Shown: positions 1 through 8,124 of the stretch, piece by piece
Layout of the letters: every line of letters starts with the position of its first letter
How positions within the stretch are numbered: position 1 is the first letter of the stretch
From: Altererythrobacter sp. XM-24bin4
Lineage (GTDB): Bacteria; Pseudomonadota; Alphaproteobacteria; Sphingomonadales; Sphingomonadaceae
NCBI GenBank assembly: GCA_003149575.1
Contig: QCWG01000001.1
Coordinates: forward strand, 1,021,183-1,085,182
DNA length: 64,000 nt
Direction of reading: 5' to 3'
Position numbers and translations under genes: made by a program
The notes under the pieces: model-generated
Seen by the model: only the letters and a program-made list of their open reading frames with translations
Databases searched by the model: none
What the model was told of the DNA's origin: nothing

Positions 1-1473
1 GATATCGCCATGGTTGAATCCGGGCAATTGCTCGACCGCCCATTCGATATCCTGCGGCCAATGGTTTTTACCATTGATGATGATCATGTCCTTGGCGCGC
101 CCGACAATGAACAGATAACCCTTGTCGGTATAACCCATGTCACCTGTGTCGAGCCAACAATCGACCAGGCATTCCTCAGTCGCTTCCGGATTCCGGAAAT
201 AGGAATGCATGACGCTGGGGCCTTCGCACCAGACCTTGCCGATCTGGTGATCTCCTTTAACCGCACCATTCTCGCCGCGGATCTCGACTTTCATGTCAGG
301 CACCGGTTTGCCGCAATTGACGATGGCACGGTATCGGGCCGGGCGTGACAGATCGCGCGGAGTGCCGGACAGGCGTTCTTCCTCGACCAGTTCGACGCGT
401 ATTCCTTCACCTGGGGGCATGACAGTGACCGCGAGCACGCTTTCAGCCAAACCATAGCTGGGCGTAAAGGCGCTGGCCTTGAAGCCTGCGTCGCTGAACG
501 CATTCACGAAGCTTTGCATGACATCCGGGCGGATCATGTCCGCGCCATTGCCGGCCACGCGCCAGCGCGACAGATCAAACCGGTCGGCGACATGGCTCTG
601 GCTGGAGATGCGGCGCGCGCAGATATCGTATCCGAATGTTGGCGAGTAAGAGAGCGTTGTGCCCTTATTGCGGCTGATCAGATCGAGCCATGCCAGTGGA
701 CGCCGCGCGAAGGCATCAGGTTTCAGATAGTCGCAGCTGACCTGGTTGGCGATCAGCGAGAGGAAACAGCCGACCAGACCCATGTCATGATACCACGGCA
801 ACCAGCTGACGCAGCGGTCACCTTCCCCAACATGCATGCTGGTGGAGTGGCCGTACAGATTGTGCAGCAGTGCGCGGTGCGTCACTGCTACGCCGGTCGG
901 GAAACGGGTCGAGCCGGATGAATATTGCAGATAGCAAATGTCCTCCGGATCAGCCTTCGGCAGTTCGCATTCGGGCGCTTCGCGTGTCTTGAATTGCTCG
1001 TAGGCTTCGCCTGCACAACCCTGACGCTCAGCCGCGGCGGCTGCCATCTCGCCGATCTCTTCCGGGTAAAGCAGAAGCTTTGGGTCCGAGCTGTTCAGTT
1101 GGACGGTCAGCTGATCGATATAGCTTTCCTTGCCACCAAATGATGTGGGCAAGGGTAGCGGCACAGGCCACGCGCCAACATAAACGCAGGCGCAGAACAT
1201 GGCTGCGAAATCCGGGCCGGTTTCCGCGATCAGGGCAACGCGGTCTTCCTTGCCAATTCCGTAGGCGATCAGCTGGCGTGCCATGACCAATGCGTCGTCG
1301 CGCATTTCGGAAAAAGGATAGGGGCGCTCCAAAGTGCCCCGCATATCGTGGAAATTGAGCCCCTTTTGGCTCCGTGCGGCGTAATCGATCGCTTCATTAA
1401 AGGTCGAAAAGTCCGATTTGCGCCGTGGCAAAGGACAATCATTCGGCGTCGGCTGCAATGCGGCGTCGGTCAT
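1..1473 (-). CDS. Fatty-acyl-AMP ligase (FAAL), 3' end missing
   Basis: These are the first 491 codons of a protein that continues past the left edge, so its C-terminus is unseen. The start is ATG at 1473. Adenylation-domain signatures occur in order: the loop YSSGSTRFPTGV at residues 184-195, HDMGLVG at 229-235 and GRAKDMIIINGKN near 465-478. The STRFPTGV loop and HDMGL motif are typical of fatty-acyl-AMP ligases. These activate fatty acids as acyl-adenylates and pass them to an acyl carrier protein or polyketide/peptide synthase, unlike acyl-CoA ligases, which release the CoA thioester. It is transcribed divergently from recX. Any partner synthase would lie to the left of the window. The family is confident, the acceptor unknown. 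Confidence 0.88.
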   Translation of the reverse strand, partial: MTDAALQPTPNDCPLPRRKSDFSTFNEAIDYAARSQKGLNFHDMRGTLERPYPFSEMRDDALVMARQLIAYGIGKEDRVALIAETGPDFAAMFCACVYVGAWPVPLPLPTSFGGKESYIDQLTVQLNSSDPKLLLYPEEIGEMAAAAAERQGCAGEAYEQFKTREAPECELPKADPEDICYLQYSSGSTRFPTGVAVTHRALLHNLYGHSTSMHVGEGDRCVSWLPWYHDMGLVGCFLSLIANQVSCDYLKPDAFARRPLAWLDLISRNKGTTLSYSPTFGYDICARRISSQSHVADRFDLSRWRVAGNGADMIRPDVMQSFVNAFSDAGFKASAFTPSYGLAESVLAVTVMPPGEGIRVELVEEERLSGTPRDLSRPARYRAIVNCGKPVPDMKVEIRGENGAVKGDHQIGKVWCEGPSVMHSYFRNPEATEECLVDCWLDTGDMGYTDKGYLFIVGRAKDMIIINGKNHWPQDIEWAVEQLPGFNHGDI

Positions 1474-1532
1474 AATTATCTAGCGGAACCCGTTACTTGT
1501 GGCATCTGAAACAATACCATTTTTGTCACCAA

Positions 1533-1556
1533 TGCGGAAAAAACCCTCATTCCGCA
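1533..1556. promoter_or_regulatory. Inverted repeat between the FAAL gene and recX
   Basis: A perfect 7-base dyad, TGCGGAA and TTCCGCA separated by 10 bases, lies in the 133-base divergent intergenic region. It could be an operator or part of a leader hairpin of the acyl-AMP ligase transcript. No T-run follows it, so it is not an obvious terminator. Confidence 0.3.
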
Positions 1557-1606
1557 ACCAATCCATCTTTCCCATTTGATAAGGAGTGTGGCACGAATAA
1601 GGCGAA

Positions 1607-2194
1607 ATGGCCGTAAAGCAAACCCGCTCATCGCGCAAAACGTGCGCCGCAACGCCGTTGGATCAGGCCAAACTGCGCGATTTGGCGCTTACATATGTCG
1701 CGCGATTTTCCACCACTCGAGCTAAACTGGTAACGTATCTGCATCGCAAGATTCGCGAACGCGGAGTGGAAGAGGGGGCTGACACTCTTGATGTCGACGC
1801 GGTTGCAGATCGGATCGTCGAGTTGGGCTATATTGACGATGCAGCTTACGCGCAGGCCAAGTCTGCCGGTTTGCTGCGCAAAGGTTATGGGAGCAGGCGC
1901 GTGGAACAGGCCCTGCGCTCAGCGGGTGTGGATGAAACTATCCGAAGCGATGTTGCCCCCGATGAAAGCCATCGCCGTCATGCTGCAATGGCCTTGGCCA
2001 GCAAACGCGGGTTCGGGCCGTTTGGGCGTGATTTCGATGCGTCTCGTGGAATTGACCTCGCCAAGCGTGAGAAACAGATTGCAGCGATGGTGCGCGCAGG
2101 CCATGATTTCGCTGCGGCCAAAGCCATAGTGGATGCATCCAGTATGGACGAAGCAGAGCAATGGGTTTCTGAAGCAGCGGACGATTGGACATGA
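1607..2194 (+). CDS. recX: Regulatory protein RecX
   Basis: The 195-residue product has the RecX layout of three-helix repeats. The best-kept segments are YVARFSTTRAKLVTYLHRK at about residues 28-46, IVELGYIDDAAYAQ at about 70-83 and KGYGSRRVEQALRSAGV at about 89-105. RecX binds RecA filaments and inhibits or remodels them, so it acts in cytoplasmic recombination control. The gene is not next to recA here. Its stop codon overlaps the start of the following lipoprotein gene (ATGA at 2191-2194), which suggests co-translation. The start is ATG 1607 because the upstream in-frame GTG at 1586 runs into TAA after four codons. Confidence 0.88.
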   Translation: MAVKQTRSSRKTCAATPLDQAKLRDLALTYVARFSTTRAKLVTYLHRKIRERGVEEGADTLDVDAVADRIVELGYIDDAAYAQAKSAGLLRKGYGSRRVEQALRSAGVDETIRSDVAPDESHRRHAAMALASKRGFGPFGRDFDASRGIDLAKREKQIAAMVRAGHDFAAAKAIVDASSMDEAEQWVSEAADDWT

Positions 2195-2709
2195 CTTTCA
2201 AATGGGCAATGCTGGCGTTGAGTGCGTGCATGCTGATCGGGTGCTCGCCAGCGTCCGAAGTCAATGTTGTGGCCAGCCCCAGCGAAGCCGCTGTTGCAGA
2301 AGGCGAGGTCGAGCGTCACCCCTTGTCGGGGCTGCAAGTCATGGATCTGACCGTGCAGTCGGGTGAGACAGTCCATACATTTCGGGTTGAACTGGCCGAT
2401 ACCGATGAAGCGCAAAGCCGGGGCCTGATGTTTCGTACCGAGCTGGGCGATTTTGAAGGGATGCTGTTCCCGTCTGACGGGCCGGAGCCGCGCAGCTTCT
2501 GGATGAAGAACACTCCGCTTTCGCTCGACATCATCTTCGTGGGCACCGACGGTCGGATCTTGAATATCGCCGCCAATACGGAGCCCTATTCGCTCCTGTC
2601 GGTGTCGTCAGGCGGATTGACGAGCGCGGTATTTGAGCTGCGCGCAGGGCGCTCGGCCGCGCTTGGCATCAAGCCGGGCGATAAAGTGGAATATTCGCTG
2701 CCGGAATGA
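2191..2709 (+). CDS. DUF192 family lipoprotein
   Basis: The 172-residue protein begins with a lipoprotein signal peptide whose lipobox LIGC puts the lipidated cysteine near residue 17. Residues about 50-170 form a DUF192 domain, recognisable from SRGLMFRTEL, the FWMKNTPLSLDIIFV core and the closing LGIKPGDKVE. The family is widespread and poorly understood. The protein is predicted to be anchored to a membrane on the periplasmic side. The ATG at 2191 overlaps the recX stop and is preferred over an upstream TTG at 2185. Confidence 0.82.
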   Translation: MTFKWAMLALSACMLIGCSPASEVNVVASPSEAAVAEGEVERHPLSGLQVMDLTVQSGETVHTFRVELADTDEAQSRGLMFRTELGDFEGMLFPSDGPEPRSFWMKNTPLSLDIIFVGTDGRILNIAANTEPYSLLSVSSGGLTSAVFELRAGRSAALGIKPGDKVEYSLPE

Positions 2710-2757
2710 CGTTCCTGCTTGGCCATAAACGCGCATTGGGCTAAGCGCAGCCTCGCT

Positions 2758-3153
2758 ATGGGAATCTTCGACAAAATATTCACCTGGTGGGATGGCGCGA
2801 CCATTGGCACCATGCTCTACACCGCTCGCAAGGGCGAGCATGTCGGCACGGATGCGCAAGGTAACAAATATTACCGCTCCAAATCCCAGCAGGGTCAGCA
2901 AGAGCGCCGCTGGGTGATCTATGATGGCAATAATGATGCAAGCCGCGTGCCGGCTGAATGGCACGGCTGGCTTCACGGTGCGTTTGGCGATGTCCCTGAA
3001 AGCTATTTGCCGCCGCCCAAGATTTGGGAAGCTGATTACACGCCCAATGCGACGGGAACGGCCGCTGCCTATCGCCCGCAAGGGGCGCTGGAGCGCGGCG
3101 GAAAACGCGCCAAGGCTACAGGCGATTATGAGGCATGGAGCCCGGAAGGCTGA
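2758..3153 (+). CDS. NADH:ubiquinone oxidoreductase accessory subunit, NDUFA12 family
   Basis: The 131-residue product starts MGIFDKIFTWWDGATIG and carries the family blocks GTDAQGNKYYR, RRWVIYDG and PAEWHGWLH. These match the B17.2/NDUFA12 accessory subunit of complex I, which in bacteria is largely confined to Alphaproteobacteria. It is expected to bind the peripheral arm of the complex at the cytoplasmic face and assist assembly or stability. It lies away from the nuo operon, as is common for this subunit. The short hydrophobic start is not a signal peptide. The gene is three bases upstream of the DUF2155 gene. Confidence 0.92.
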   Translation: MGIFDKIFTWWDGATIGTMLYTARKGEHVGTDAQGNKYYRSKSQQGQQERRWVIYDGNNDASRVPAEWHGWLHGAFGDVPESYLPPPKIWEADYTPNATGTAAAYRPQGALERGGKRAKATGDYEAWSPEG

Positions 3154-3155
3154 TC

Positions 3156-3656
3156 ATGCGCGTTATGCGCCTTGGATCGGTTGCGCTTGCGGCTTTGTTG
3201 ATCGCGGCCTGTTCGCAAGGCGACGTCGCTCCTGAAGATTCGGTCACCACTCAGATGCCGGCGCGAAGTGTTCAGGAATTTGCGGCTGGGGACGCGATGG
3301 ACGTGGCCGACGGGGCGGAAATCGGCACGCCGATGCAAGAACGCGTCGCCACGCTGGGCTTGCTCAATAAACGCAACAATTCGAGCCAGGATATCCAGAT
3401 CGCGCCAGGCGAAACCCAGACATTTGGCGCTATCCGCATCACTCTGAGCGCGTGCGAGCGTACCGCGCCATGGGAAATGCAGCGCGAAACCGGTGCTTTC
3501 GTTCAAGTGGCAGTGCAACCACGCGGTTCGGACAATTTCGAGCGGATTTTCTCAGGCTGGCTATTCAAGGAATCGCCCAGCCTCAACGTCGTCGAACACC
3601 CGGTCTATGACGTTTGGGTCAAAGATTGTGCAATGAGCTTTCCAGGCGAAGAGTGA
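3156..3656 (+). CDS. DUF2155 domain lipoprotein
   Basis: The 166-residue protein has a lipoprotein signal (ALLIAAC) followed by a low-complexity linker and a C-terminal DUF2155 domain. The domain shows FGAIRITLSACERT, RIFSGWLFKESPSLN and YDVWVKDC, with conserved cysteines and a WLF/SPSLN core. The family is common in Alphaproteobacteria next to aat and complex I accessory genes. Its function is not established. ATG 3156 is three bases after the NDUFA12 stop with a GGAAG-type ribosome site just upstream. The last 52 bases overlap the 3' end of aat on the other strand. Confidence 0.85.
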   Translation: MRVMRLGSVALAALLIAACSQGDVAPEDSVTTQMPARSVQEFAAGDAMDVADGAEIGTPMQERVATLGLLNKRNNSSQDIQIAPGETQTFGAIRITLSACERTAPWEMQRETGAFVQVAVQPRGSDNFERIFSGWLFKESPSLNVVEHPVYDVWVKDCAMSFPGEE

Positions 3657-4315
3657 CCGCGCTCAGCATCGCTGAGCAGCGTTTCGTGCGCTTTCGGCAA
3701 TGTTGTAAAGGGTGAACCGCCGCAATGCGCCAGCGCTTCCAGATATTGCTTCTGCGTGATCTCAACCGCGCCCATCGAACGCAAATGATCGGTCATAAAC
3801 TGGCAGTCGAGTAGCCTGTATCCCGCTGCATTCATCAGCGATACGAGCCAACCGAGCGCGACCTTGCTGGCATTGCTGCGCTGGCTGAACATGCTTTCGC
3901 CGCAGAATACCTGATCGAAGCTGACGCCGTACAGCCCACCGACCAGCTTCTCTGTTCCATCTTCCATTGCCCAGCACTCAACCGAATGCGCATGCCCCGC
4001 GCGGTGAAGCTGACGATAGCTGGCGATGATCCGCTCGCTGATCCAGCTTTCAGGATGATCCTCGCGCGGCTGCGCGCATGCGTTGATAACCTCGTCAAAT
4101 GCTTCATCGACTGAGACGCGGAACACATCTTTCGAGATCAGTTTACGCAGGCTTTTCGACGCACGAAACCTGTCCAATGGTATGATCGCGCGCTCTTTGG
4201 GCTCGACCCAGAAGACTTCAGGGTCATCGCGCCTGTCGGCCATGGGGAAAATGCCGCTGCGATAGGCAAGCAGCAACATCTCGGCTGGTATGGGTGGAGG
4301 AAACGGTGAATGCAT
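3605..4315 (-). CDS. aat: Leucyl/phenylalanyl-tRNA--protein transferase
   Basis: The 236-residue product has the expected length and motifs: LLLAYRSGIFPM near residues 12-23, an FWVEPKERAIIPL block, ESWISERIIASYRQLH, the GGLYGVSFDQVFCGESMFS core and LLDCQFMTDHLRSMGA. The enzyme transfers Leu or Phe from aminoacyl-tRNA to N-terminal Arg or Lys of proteins, marking them for ClpS/ClpAP degradation in the cytoplasmic N-degron pathway. An in-frame extension reaches 4465, but it is not conserved-looking and runs into the divergent tRNA gene, so ATG 4315 was chosen. The tail overlaps the convergent DUF2155 gene by 52 bases. Confidence 0.93.
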   Translation of the reverse strand: MHSPFPPPIPAEMLLLAYRSGIFPMADRRDDPEVFWVEPKERAIIPLDRFRASKSLRKLISKDVFRVSVDEAFDEVINACAQPREDHPESWISERIIASYRQLHRAGHAHSVECWAMEDGTEKLVGGLYGVSFDQVFCGESMFSQRSNASKVALGWLVSLMNAAGYRLLDCQFMTDHLRSMGAVEITQKQYLEALAHCGGSPFTTLPKAHETLLSDAERGHSSPGKLIAQSLTQTS

Positions 4316-4438
4316 GGGGATAGCAGCATAGCAGGCTTTGGAGCGAGGAATCCAAGCGCAAATGCATCCGGTGCGGATTTGGCGCGCTATTGATGTTGCC
4401 ATGTGCCTTGCTTGGCGATAGAGGGCTTTCCCTCGTGC

Positions 4439-4514
4439 AGGGGCGTAGCTCAGTTGGTAGAGCATCGGTCTCCAAAACCGAGGGCCACGGGTTCGAATCC
4501 TGTCGCCCCTGCCA
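4439..4514 (+). tRNA. trnW: tRNA-Trp (anticodon CCA)
   Basis: The 76-base cloverleaf has the acceptor stem AGGGGCG/CGCCCCT, a D arm starting GCTCAGTTGGTAGAGC, and an anticodon stem TCGGT/ACCGA around the loop CTCCAAA. It also has a T arm with GTTCGAATC and an encoded CCA end. The anticodon CCA reads UGG, so the tRNA carries tryptophan. In many bacteria tRNA-Trp sits just before secE-nusG. Here it is in the same neighbourhood, but a symporter gene lies between them. Confidence 0.96.
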
Positions 4515-4566
4515 TTTCTTCTCTTTTGTGGACCTGCACGCCTTCCGGCGTACGAAATCCTAGCTC

Positions 4567-4586
4567 ACGCGATCTGAAGATCGCGT
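4567..4586. repeat. Perfect 9-base inverted repeat after tRNA-Trp
   Basis: ACGCGATCT and AGATCGCGT flank a 2-base centre. Just after it, GGGCG (4593-4597) and CGCCC (4604-4608) can form a second small stem followed by TTT. Together these may end or process the tRNA-Trp transcript. No gene is visible between 4515 and 4721. Confidence 0.45.
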
Positions 4587-4643
4587 CGCTGCGGGCGGGT
4601 AGTCGCCCTTTGGGTCGCTTCGCGAAAAACTCTAATCAAAGCA

Positions 4644-4673
4644 AAAGGCCGGCCCATCGCTGGGCCGGCCTTT
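4644..4673 (-). terminator. Rho-independent terminator of the AGCS symporter gene
   Basis: A perfect 13-base stem (AAAGGCCGGCCCA with its complement) closes a four-base TCGC loop. Read on the minus strand the stem is followed by TTTTGCTTT, which suits the symporter transcript ending at 4722. On the plus strand the stem ends in TTTA, so it may act in both directions and also stop tRNA-Trp read-through. Confidence 0.85.
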
Positions 4674-4721
4674 ATGGTTTCCGGTTTGGAGAGCCTAATA
4701 TTCTTCAGGCTCTTCCGGCGT

Positions 4722-6233
4722 TTAGGCATGGAAATCCTTGCCGGCGGTCTTATCACCCTGTGCCAGCTTGAAGACCACGCCTGATAGCAGCGCGAGAGCG
4801 AGCAAGTTCGGCAGAGCCATCGCCGCGTTGGAGATGTCGCCCAAGCGCCAGACAAGCGTCAGATCCTGCGTCGAACCCACATAGATCACCACGCACCACA
4901 GCACCCGCCAGATGATGTGCAGGATCTTCTCACCACCGCGGGTCGATCCCGGGACACGGTCATAAATGAAGGTGATCGCACGCTCGCCGTAGTAACTCCA
5001 GGTCAGCAAAGTCGTGAACACGAACAGGATCAGTGCGGTTGATGCGATCAGCGTTCCGATCGGAATGCTGAAAATCTCGACCGGGAATGCCGCTGCAAAC
5101 GCGCCGCTCGTCATCGCAAAACCTTGTAAGTCCGAATTCCACGCATGGGCAACCGCTTCGCCATTGCCGGTGAAGTCACCCTGCACAGTCAGGATCACCA
5201 GAGCCGTCATGGTGCAGATCACGATCGTATCGATAAACGTGCCCAGCATAGCCATGCGGCCCTGTTGCTGCGGATCATTGGTTTGCGCGACTGCGTGCGC
5301 GATTGGTGTCGAACCTTGACCTGCCTCGTTCGAGAACAGTCCGCGTGCCACACCGGCCCGGATTGCCAGCGCAATCGCTGCACCGACAAAGCCGCCGGTC
5401 GCTGCTTGCGGATTGAACGCCCCGTGGAAGATCAGGCCGAAAGTGGCCGGAATATCTGACGCGTTCAGGATCAGCGCGATCACCGCCATCACAATATACG
5501 CACCAGCCATGAACGGGATCACTTTCTCCGCCACATTGCCGATCGACTTGATGCCGCCGATAATCACGACAAAGACGGCAATCGCGACGATCAGACCGCC
5601 TAGCCATTCTTCGATGCCGAACAGCTCGTTGAGACCGTCAGCGACCGCGTTTGCCTGAATCGAATTGCCCGTCACCATCGCACTGAACAGCGTGCCGAGG
5701 CAGAACAGGATCGCGAGCCACGTCCATTTCGGCCCCAAGCCCATCATGATATAGCTCATCGGGCCGCCGCGTTTCACACCATCCGACGTGGTTTCACGAT
5801 AGCGAATGGCCAGCGAACCCTCTGCAAAGGCGAGCGCCATGCCAACCAGTGCCGTCACCCACATCCAGAAGATCGCGCCGGGTCCGCCCAGAGCAATCGC
5901 AGTGGCAACACCGGCCAGGTTGCCTGTGCCCACTTGGCCGGAAAGCGCGGTCGAAAGCGCTGCGAACGGTGAAATTTCACCATCACCTTCGCCTTTACGG
6001 CCAGCAAACAAGCCCTTGAAAGCGCTGCCTAACTGGCGGATCGGATAGAATTTCAGTCCGATCATGATGTACAGGCCAATGCCCAGCAAGATGATTGTCA
6101 TCGGCGGGATTGGTTGTCCGCCAACGGATAGCCATGGAACCAGCTCTCCGTTCCATGTCCCGCCCCAGATGAAATCGGAAACGTTGGTCACGCGGTCGAT
6201 CATGCTGACCCCCGCTGTATCTGCTACTGCCAT
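4722..6233 (-). CDS. Alanine/glycine:cation symporter (AGCS family)
   Basis: The 503-residue integral membrane protein has about 10-11 hydrophobic helices and clear AGCS motifs: GQVGTGNLAGVATAIALGGPGA near residues 100-120, KRGGPMSYIMMGLG, and GLFSNEAGQGSTPIAHA near 300. The family imports alanine or glycine together with Na+ or H+ at the inner membrane. ATG 6233 was chosen because GGGGAAG lies 8 bases upstream. A longer in-frame start at 6254 lacks this. The gene stands alone between tRNA-Trp and secE and ends at a strong terminator. Confidence 0.92.
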   Translation of the reverse strand: MAVADTAGVSMIDRVTNVSDFIWGGTWNGELVPWLSVGGQPIPPMTIILLGIGLYIMIGLKFYPIRQLGSAFKGLFAGRKGEGDGEISPFAALSTALSGQVGTGNLAGVATAIALGGPGAIFWMWVTALVGMALAFAEGSLAIRYRETTSDGVKRGGPMSYIMMGLGPKWTWLAILFCLGTLFSAMVTGNSIQANAVADGLNELFGIEEWLGGLIVAIAVFVVIIGGIKSIGNVAEKVIPFMAGAYIVMAVIALILNASDIPATFGLIFHGAFNPQAATGGFVGAAIALAIRAGVARGLFSNEAGQGSTPIAHAVAQTNDPQQQGRMAMLGTFIDTIVICTMTALVILTVQGDFTGNGEAVAHAWNSDLQGFAMTSGAFAAAFPVEIFSIPIGTLIASTALILFVFTTLLTWSYYGERAITFIYDRVPGSTRGGEKILHIIWRVLWCVVIYVGSTQDLTLVWRLGDISNAAMALPNLLALALLSGVVFKLAQGDKTAGKDFHA

Positions 6234-6483
6234 TTGTGGCTTCCCCAAAAGCAACCCGTAAAGAAGCGCTGCACGCTAGAGTGCTGTCCAGCACTTCACA
6301 AGTCGCAATGCTGCCTTTCTTGTGCTTGCAATTGCTCCGTCCCCCGCCTATCTGCATCCCCGTCTTCCGACATTGGAATCAGTTCTTAGCCCCTCCCGGA
6401 CCTTGTTCGGGGCGGCGAGAAACCCTACCTGAAACCCGCTAGCGGAAGTGCAACGATTTGTTTCGAGGATGAAGGCTGACATC

Positions 6484-6693
6484 ATGGCCGAAGAGAAAAA
6501 GAGCAAGACATCACCGGCTGAATTTGTGAACCAGGTTCGCAGCGAAACTAGCAAGGTAGTGTGGCCGACCCGTGAGGAGACGATCCGCACGGCGATTTTC
6601 GTGTTCATTATGATGGTGATTTTGTCGCTGTTTTTCCTCGGTGTCGACACGGTTTTCAACGCAGTCGTGCAATGGCTGCTCTCGCTCGCTTAA
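6484..6693 (+). CDS. secE: Preprotein translocase subunit SecE
   Basis: The 69-residue protein has the short alphaproteobacterial form of SecE. A charged amphipathic segment with FVNQVRSETSKVVWPTREET (residues about 14-33) is followed by one transmembrane helix. It clamps SecY in the SecYEG channel of the inner membrane. ATG 6484 follows the purine-rich GAGGATGAAGG. nusG begins 21 bases after the stop, giving the standard secE-nusG pair. Confidence 0.96.
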   Translation: MAEEKKSKTSPAEFVNQVRSETSKVVWPTREETIRTAIFVFIMMVILSLFFLGVDTVFNAVVQWLLSLA

Positions 6694-6714
6694 GTTTGAA
6701 GGACTGACTCACCG

Positions 6715-7251
6715 ATGGCCCGCTGGTATATCATTCACGCCTATTCCGGTTTCGAGAACAAGGTTCGCGACGCGATTCTGCATGAAGCAGAGCGTCTCGG
6801 CTTGGCCGAAGCGGTTGAGGACGTCCAGGTTCCGACTGAAACGGTGACAGAGGTCAAGCGGGGCAAGAAAGTACAGGTCGAACGCAAGTTCATGCCTGGA
6901 TACGTTCTTGCGAAGCTGAAGATGACCGATGATGTCTATCACCTGGTCAAGAACACGCCCAAGGTAACCGGCTTCCTGGGTTCGGGTGCAAAGCCGCAGC
7001 CGATCAGCGAGAAAGAGGCTGCGCGTTACTTCGGCGGCGTCGAAGAAGCGAAAGCTGCTCCGAAACAACAGATCAGCGTCGATTATGAGATTGGCGATCA
7101 GGTCAAAGTGCTCGACGGTCCGTTTGCAAGCTTCAACGGCACAGTCGAGGAACTCGATTTCGACAAGCAGAAGGTCAAGGTTTCGGTTTCGATCTTTGGT
7201 CGCGCAACCCCGGTTGAGCTGGAGTTCGAACAGGTCGAACTGGTCAAGTAA
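6715..7251 (+). CDS. nusG: Transcription termination/antitermination factor NusG
   Basis: The 178-residue protein opens with the NGN domain ([20 protein letters not shown], then [14 protein letters not shown] and VTGFLGSG). It ends with a KOW domain containing [19 protein letters not shown]. NusG binds the clamp of RNA polymerase, lowers pausing, and links polymerase to Rho or to the ribosomal protein S10. A strong terminator lies 24 bases past the stop, so secE-nusG probably forms its own transcription unit separate from rplK-rplA. Confidence 0.97.
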   Translation: MARWYIIHAYSGFENKVRDAILHEAERLGLAEAVEDVQVPTETVTEVKRGKKVQVERKFMPGYVLAKLKMTDDVYHLVKNTPKVTGFLGSGAKPQPISEKEAARYFGGVEEAKAAPKQQISVDYEIGDQVKVLDGPFASFNGTVEELDFDKQKVKVSVSIFGRATPVELEFEQVELVK

Positions 7252-7275
7252 CCTCGACAGTTATCGATAATCTAG

Positions 7276-7302
7276 AAGGGCGCCCGCTGCGGCGCCCTTT
7301 TT
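7276..7302 (+). terminator. Rho-independent terminator of secE-nusG
   Basis: A 9-base GC-rich stem, AAGGGCGCC and GGCGCCCTT, with loop CGCTGC, is followed by a T-run. It lies 24 bases after nusG. Confidence 0.9.
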
Positions 7303-7688
7303 CATGTCAGCGTTTCGTGTGATCCGCGTCGGTTAGATTGTGTCCGCAATCGACCCAATTGCGGACGATCCGCCCCGCTTTCCTACTCGCTGAAAAACTG
7401 TGTTAAGATCGGCCATGAAAATCGCAGAATCCCAGTTGCAAATCGTTCTTGACAAGGCGCCTTTCCCCACGCGGAATTTCTGCCCCAGTACAGTGTTCCA
7501 TGTGTTCCATCCTGTAGGGATTGAAGGTGCGATATTGCTTGCAAATCGCCGCGAAATCGCTAACTGCGCGCCTTCCCGAAGGGGATTCGTGTGGGAGGCG
7601 AGGAAACTCGCTGTTTGACCACTTAACATGAAGATGCGTTCGCGGGATCTCCGCTGCTTGCATCTGACAGTGTGAAAGGAGGCCACAA
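7303..7688 (+). promoter_or_regulatory. Promoter and leader region of rplK-rplA
   Basis: This 386-base stretch holds no convincing gene. A perfect 9-base inverted repeat, GTCCGCAAT (7342-7350) and ATTGCGGAC (7358-7366), has a 7-base loop and no T-run. A TTGACA hexamer at 7449-7454 could be a -35 element, but the sequence 17 bases on, CGGAAT, is a poor -10. A long leader before rplK would fit feedback control by ribosomal protein L1, which is known for the L11 operon in other bacteria. Confidence 0.45.
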
Positions 7689-7694
7689 GTGGCC
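7675..7694 (+). promoter_or_regulatory. Ribosome binding site and GTG start of rplK
   Basis: AAAGGAGG at 7675-7682 lies six bases before the GTG start of rplK. The end of this site and the start codon fall in a perfect palindrome, GGCCAC-AA-GTGGCC (7681-7694). The GTG decides the start because no in-frame ATG lies close by. Confidence 0.8.
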
Positions 7695-8120
7695 AAGAAG
7701 ATTGAAGGCTATATCAAGCTGCAAGTGCCCGCGGGCATTGCAAACCCGTCACCCCCGATCGGCCCGGCACTGGGTCAGCGCGGCGTGAACATCATGGAAT
7801 TCTGCAAGGCGTTCAACGCCGCGACGGACAGCCTCGAAAAAGGCGCGCCGATCCCAACGACGATCACCGTTTATGCAGACCGTTCGTTCAGCTTCGTTAC
7901 CAAGACACCGCCGGCATCTTTCCTGCTCAAGAAAGCAGCGAAGATCAAATCGGGTTCGGGCGAGCCAAACAAGAACAAGGTTGGCAAGATCACCCGTTCG
8001 CAACTGAAGGAAATCGCTGAAGTCAAAATGGCCGACCTCAACGCGAATGACATCGACCAGGCAATCAAGATCATCGAAGGCTCTGCTCATTCGATGGGCC
8101 TCGACGTGGTGGAGGGCTAA
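7689..8120 (+). CDS. rplK: 50S ribosomal protein L11
   Basis: The 143-residue protein has the L11 signature from start to end: [38 protein letters not shown], then the C-terminal RNA-binding domain ending [10 protein letters not shown]11 binds the GTPase-associated centre of 23S rRNA and is needed for the RelA stringent response. Translation starts at GTG 7689 behind an almost ideal ribosome binding site. rplA follows 4 bases after the stop. Confidence 0.98.
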   Translation: MAKKIEGYIKLQVPAGIANPSPPIGPALGQRGVNIMEFCKAFNAATDSLEKGAPIPTTITVYADRSFSFVTKTPPASFLLKKAAKIKSGSGEPNKNKVGKITRSQLKEIAEVKMADLNANDIDQAIKIIEGSAHSMGLDVVEG

Positions 8121-8124
8121 GAAC

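Noticed and set aside
10..1286. Several plus-strand open frames of 68-135 codons over the left edge
   Set aside because: They lie antisense to the acyl-AMP ligase, whose motifs are clear on the minus strand, and resemble no family.
7333..7686. Two open frames (117 codons minus, 72 codons plus) before rplK
   Set aside because: Neither shows a family motif or ribosome site, and the region is better explained as an rplK leader and promoter.
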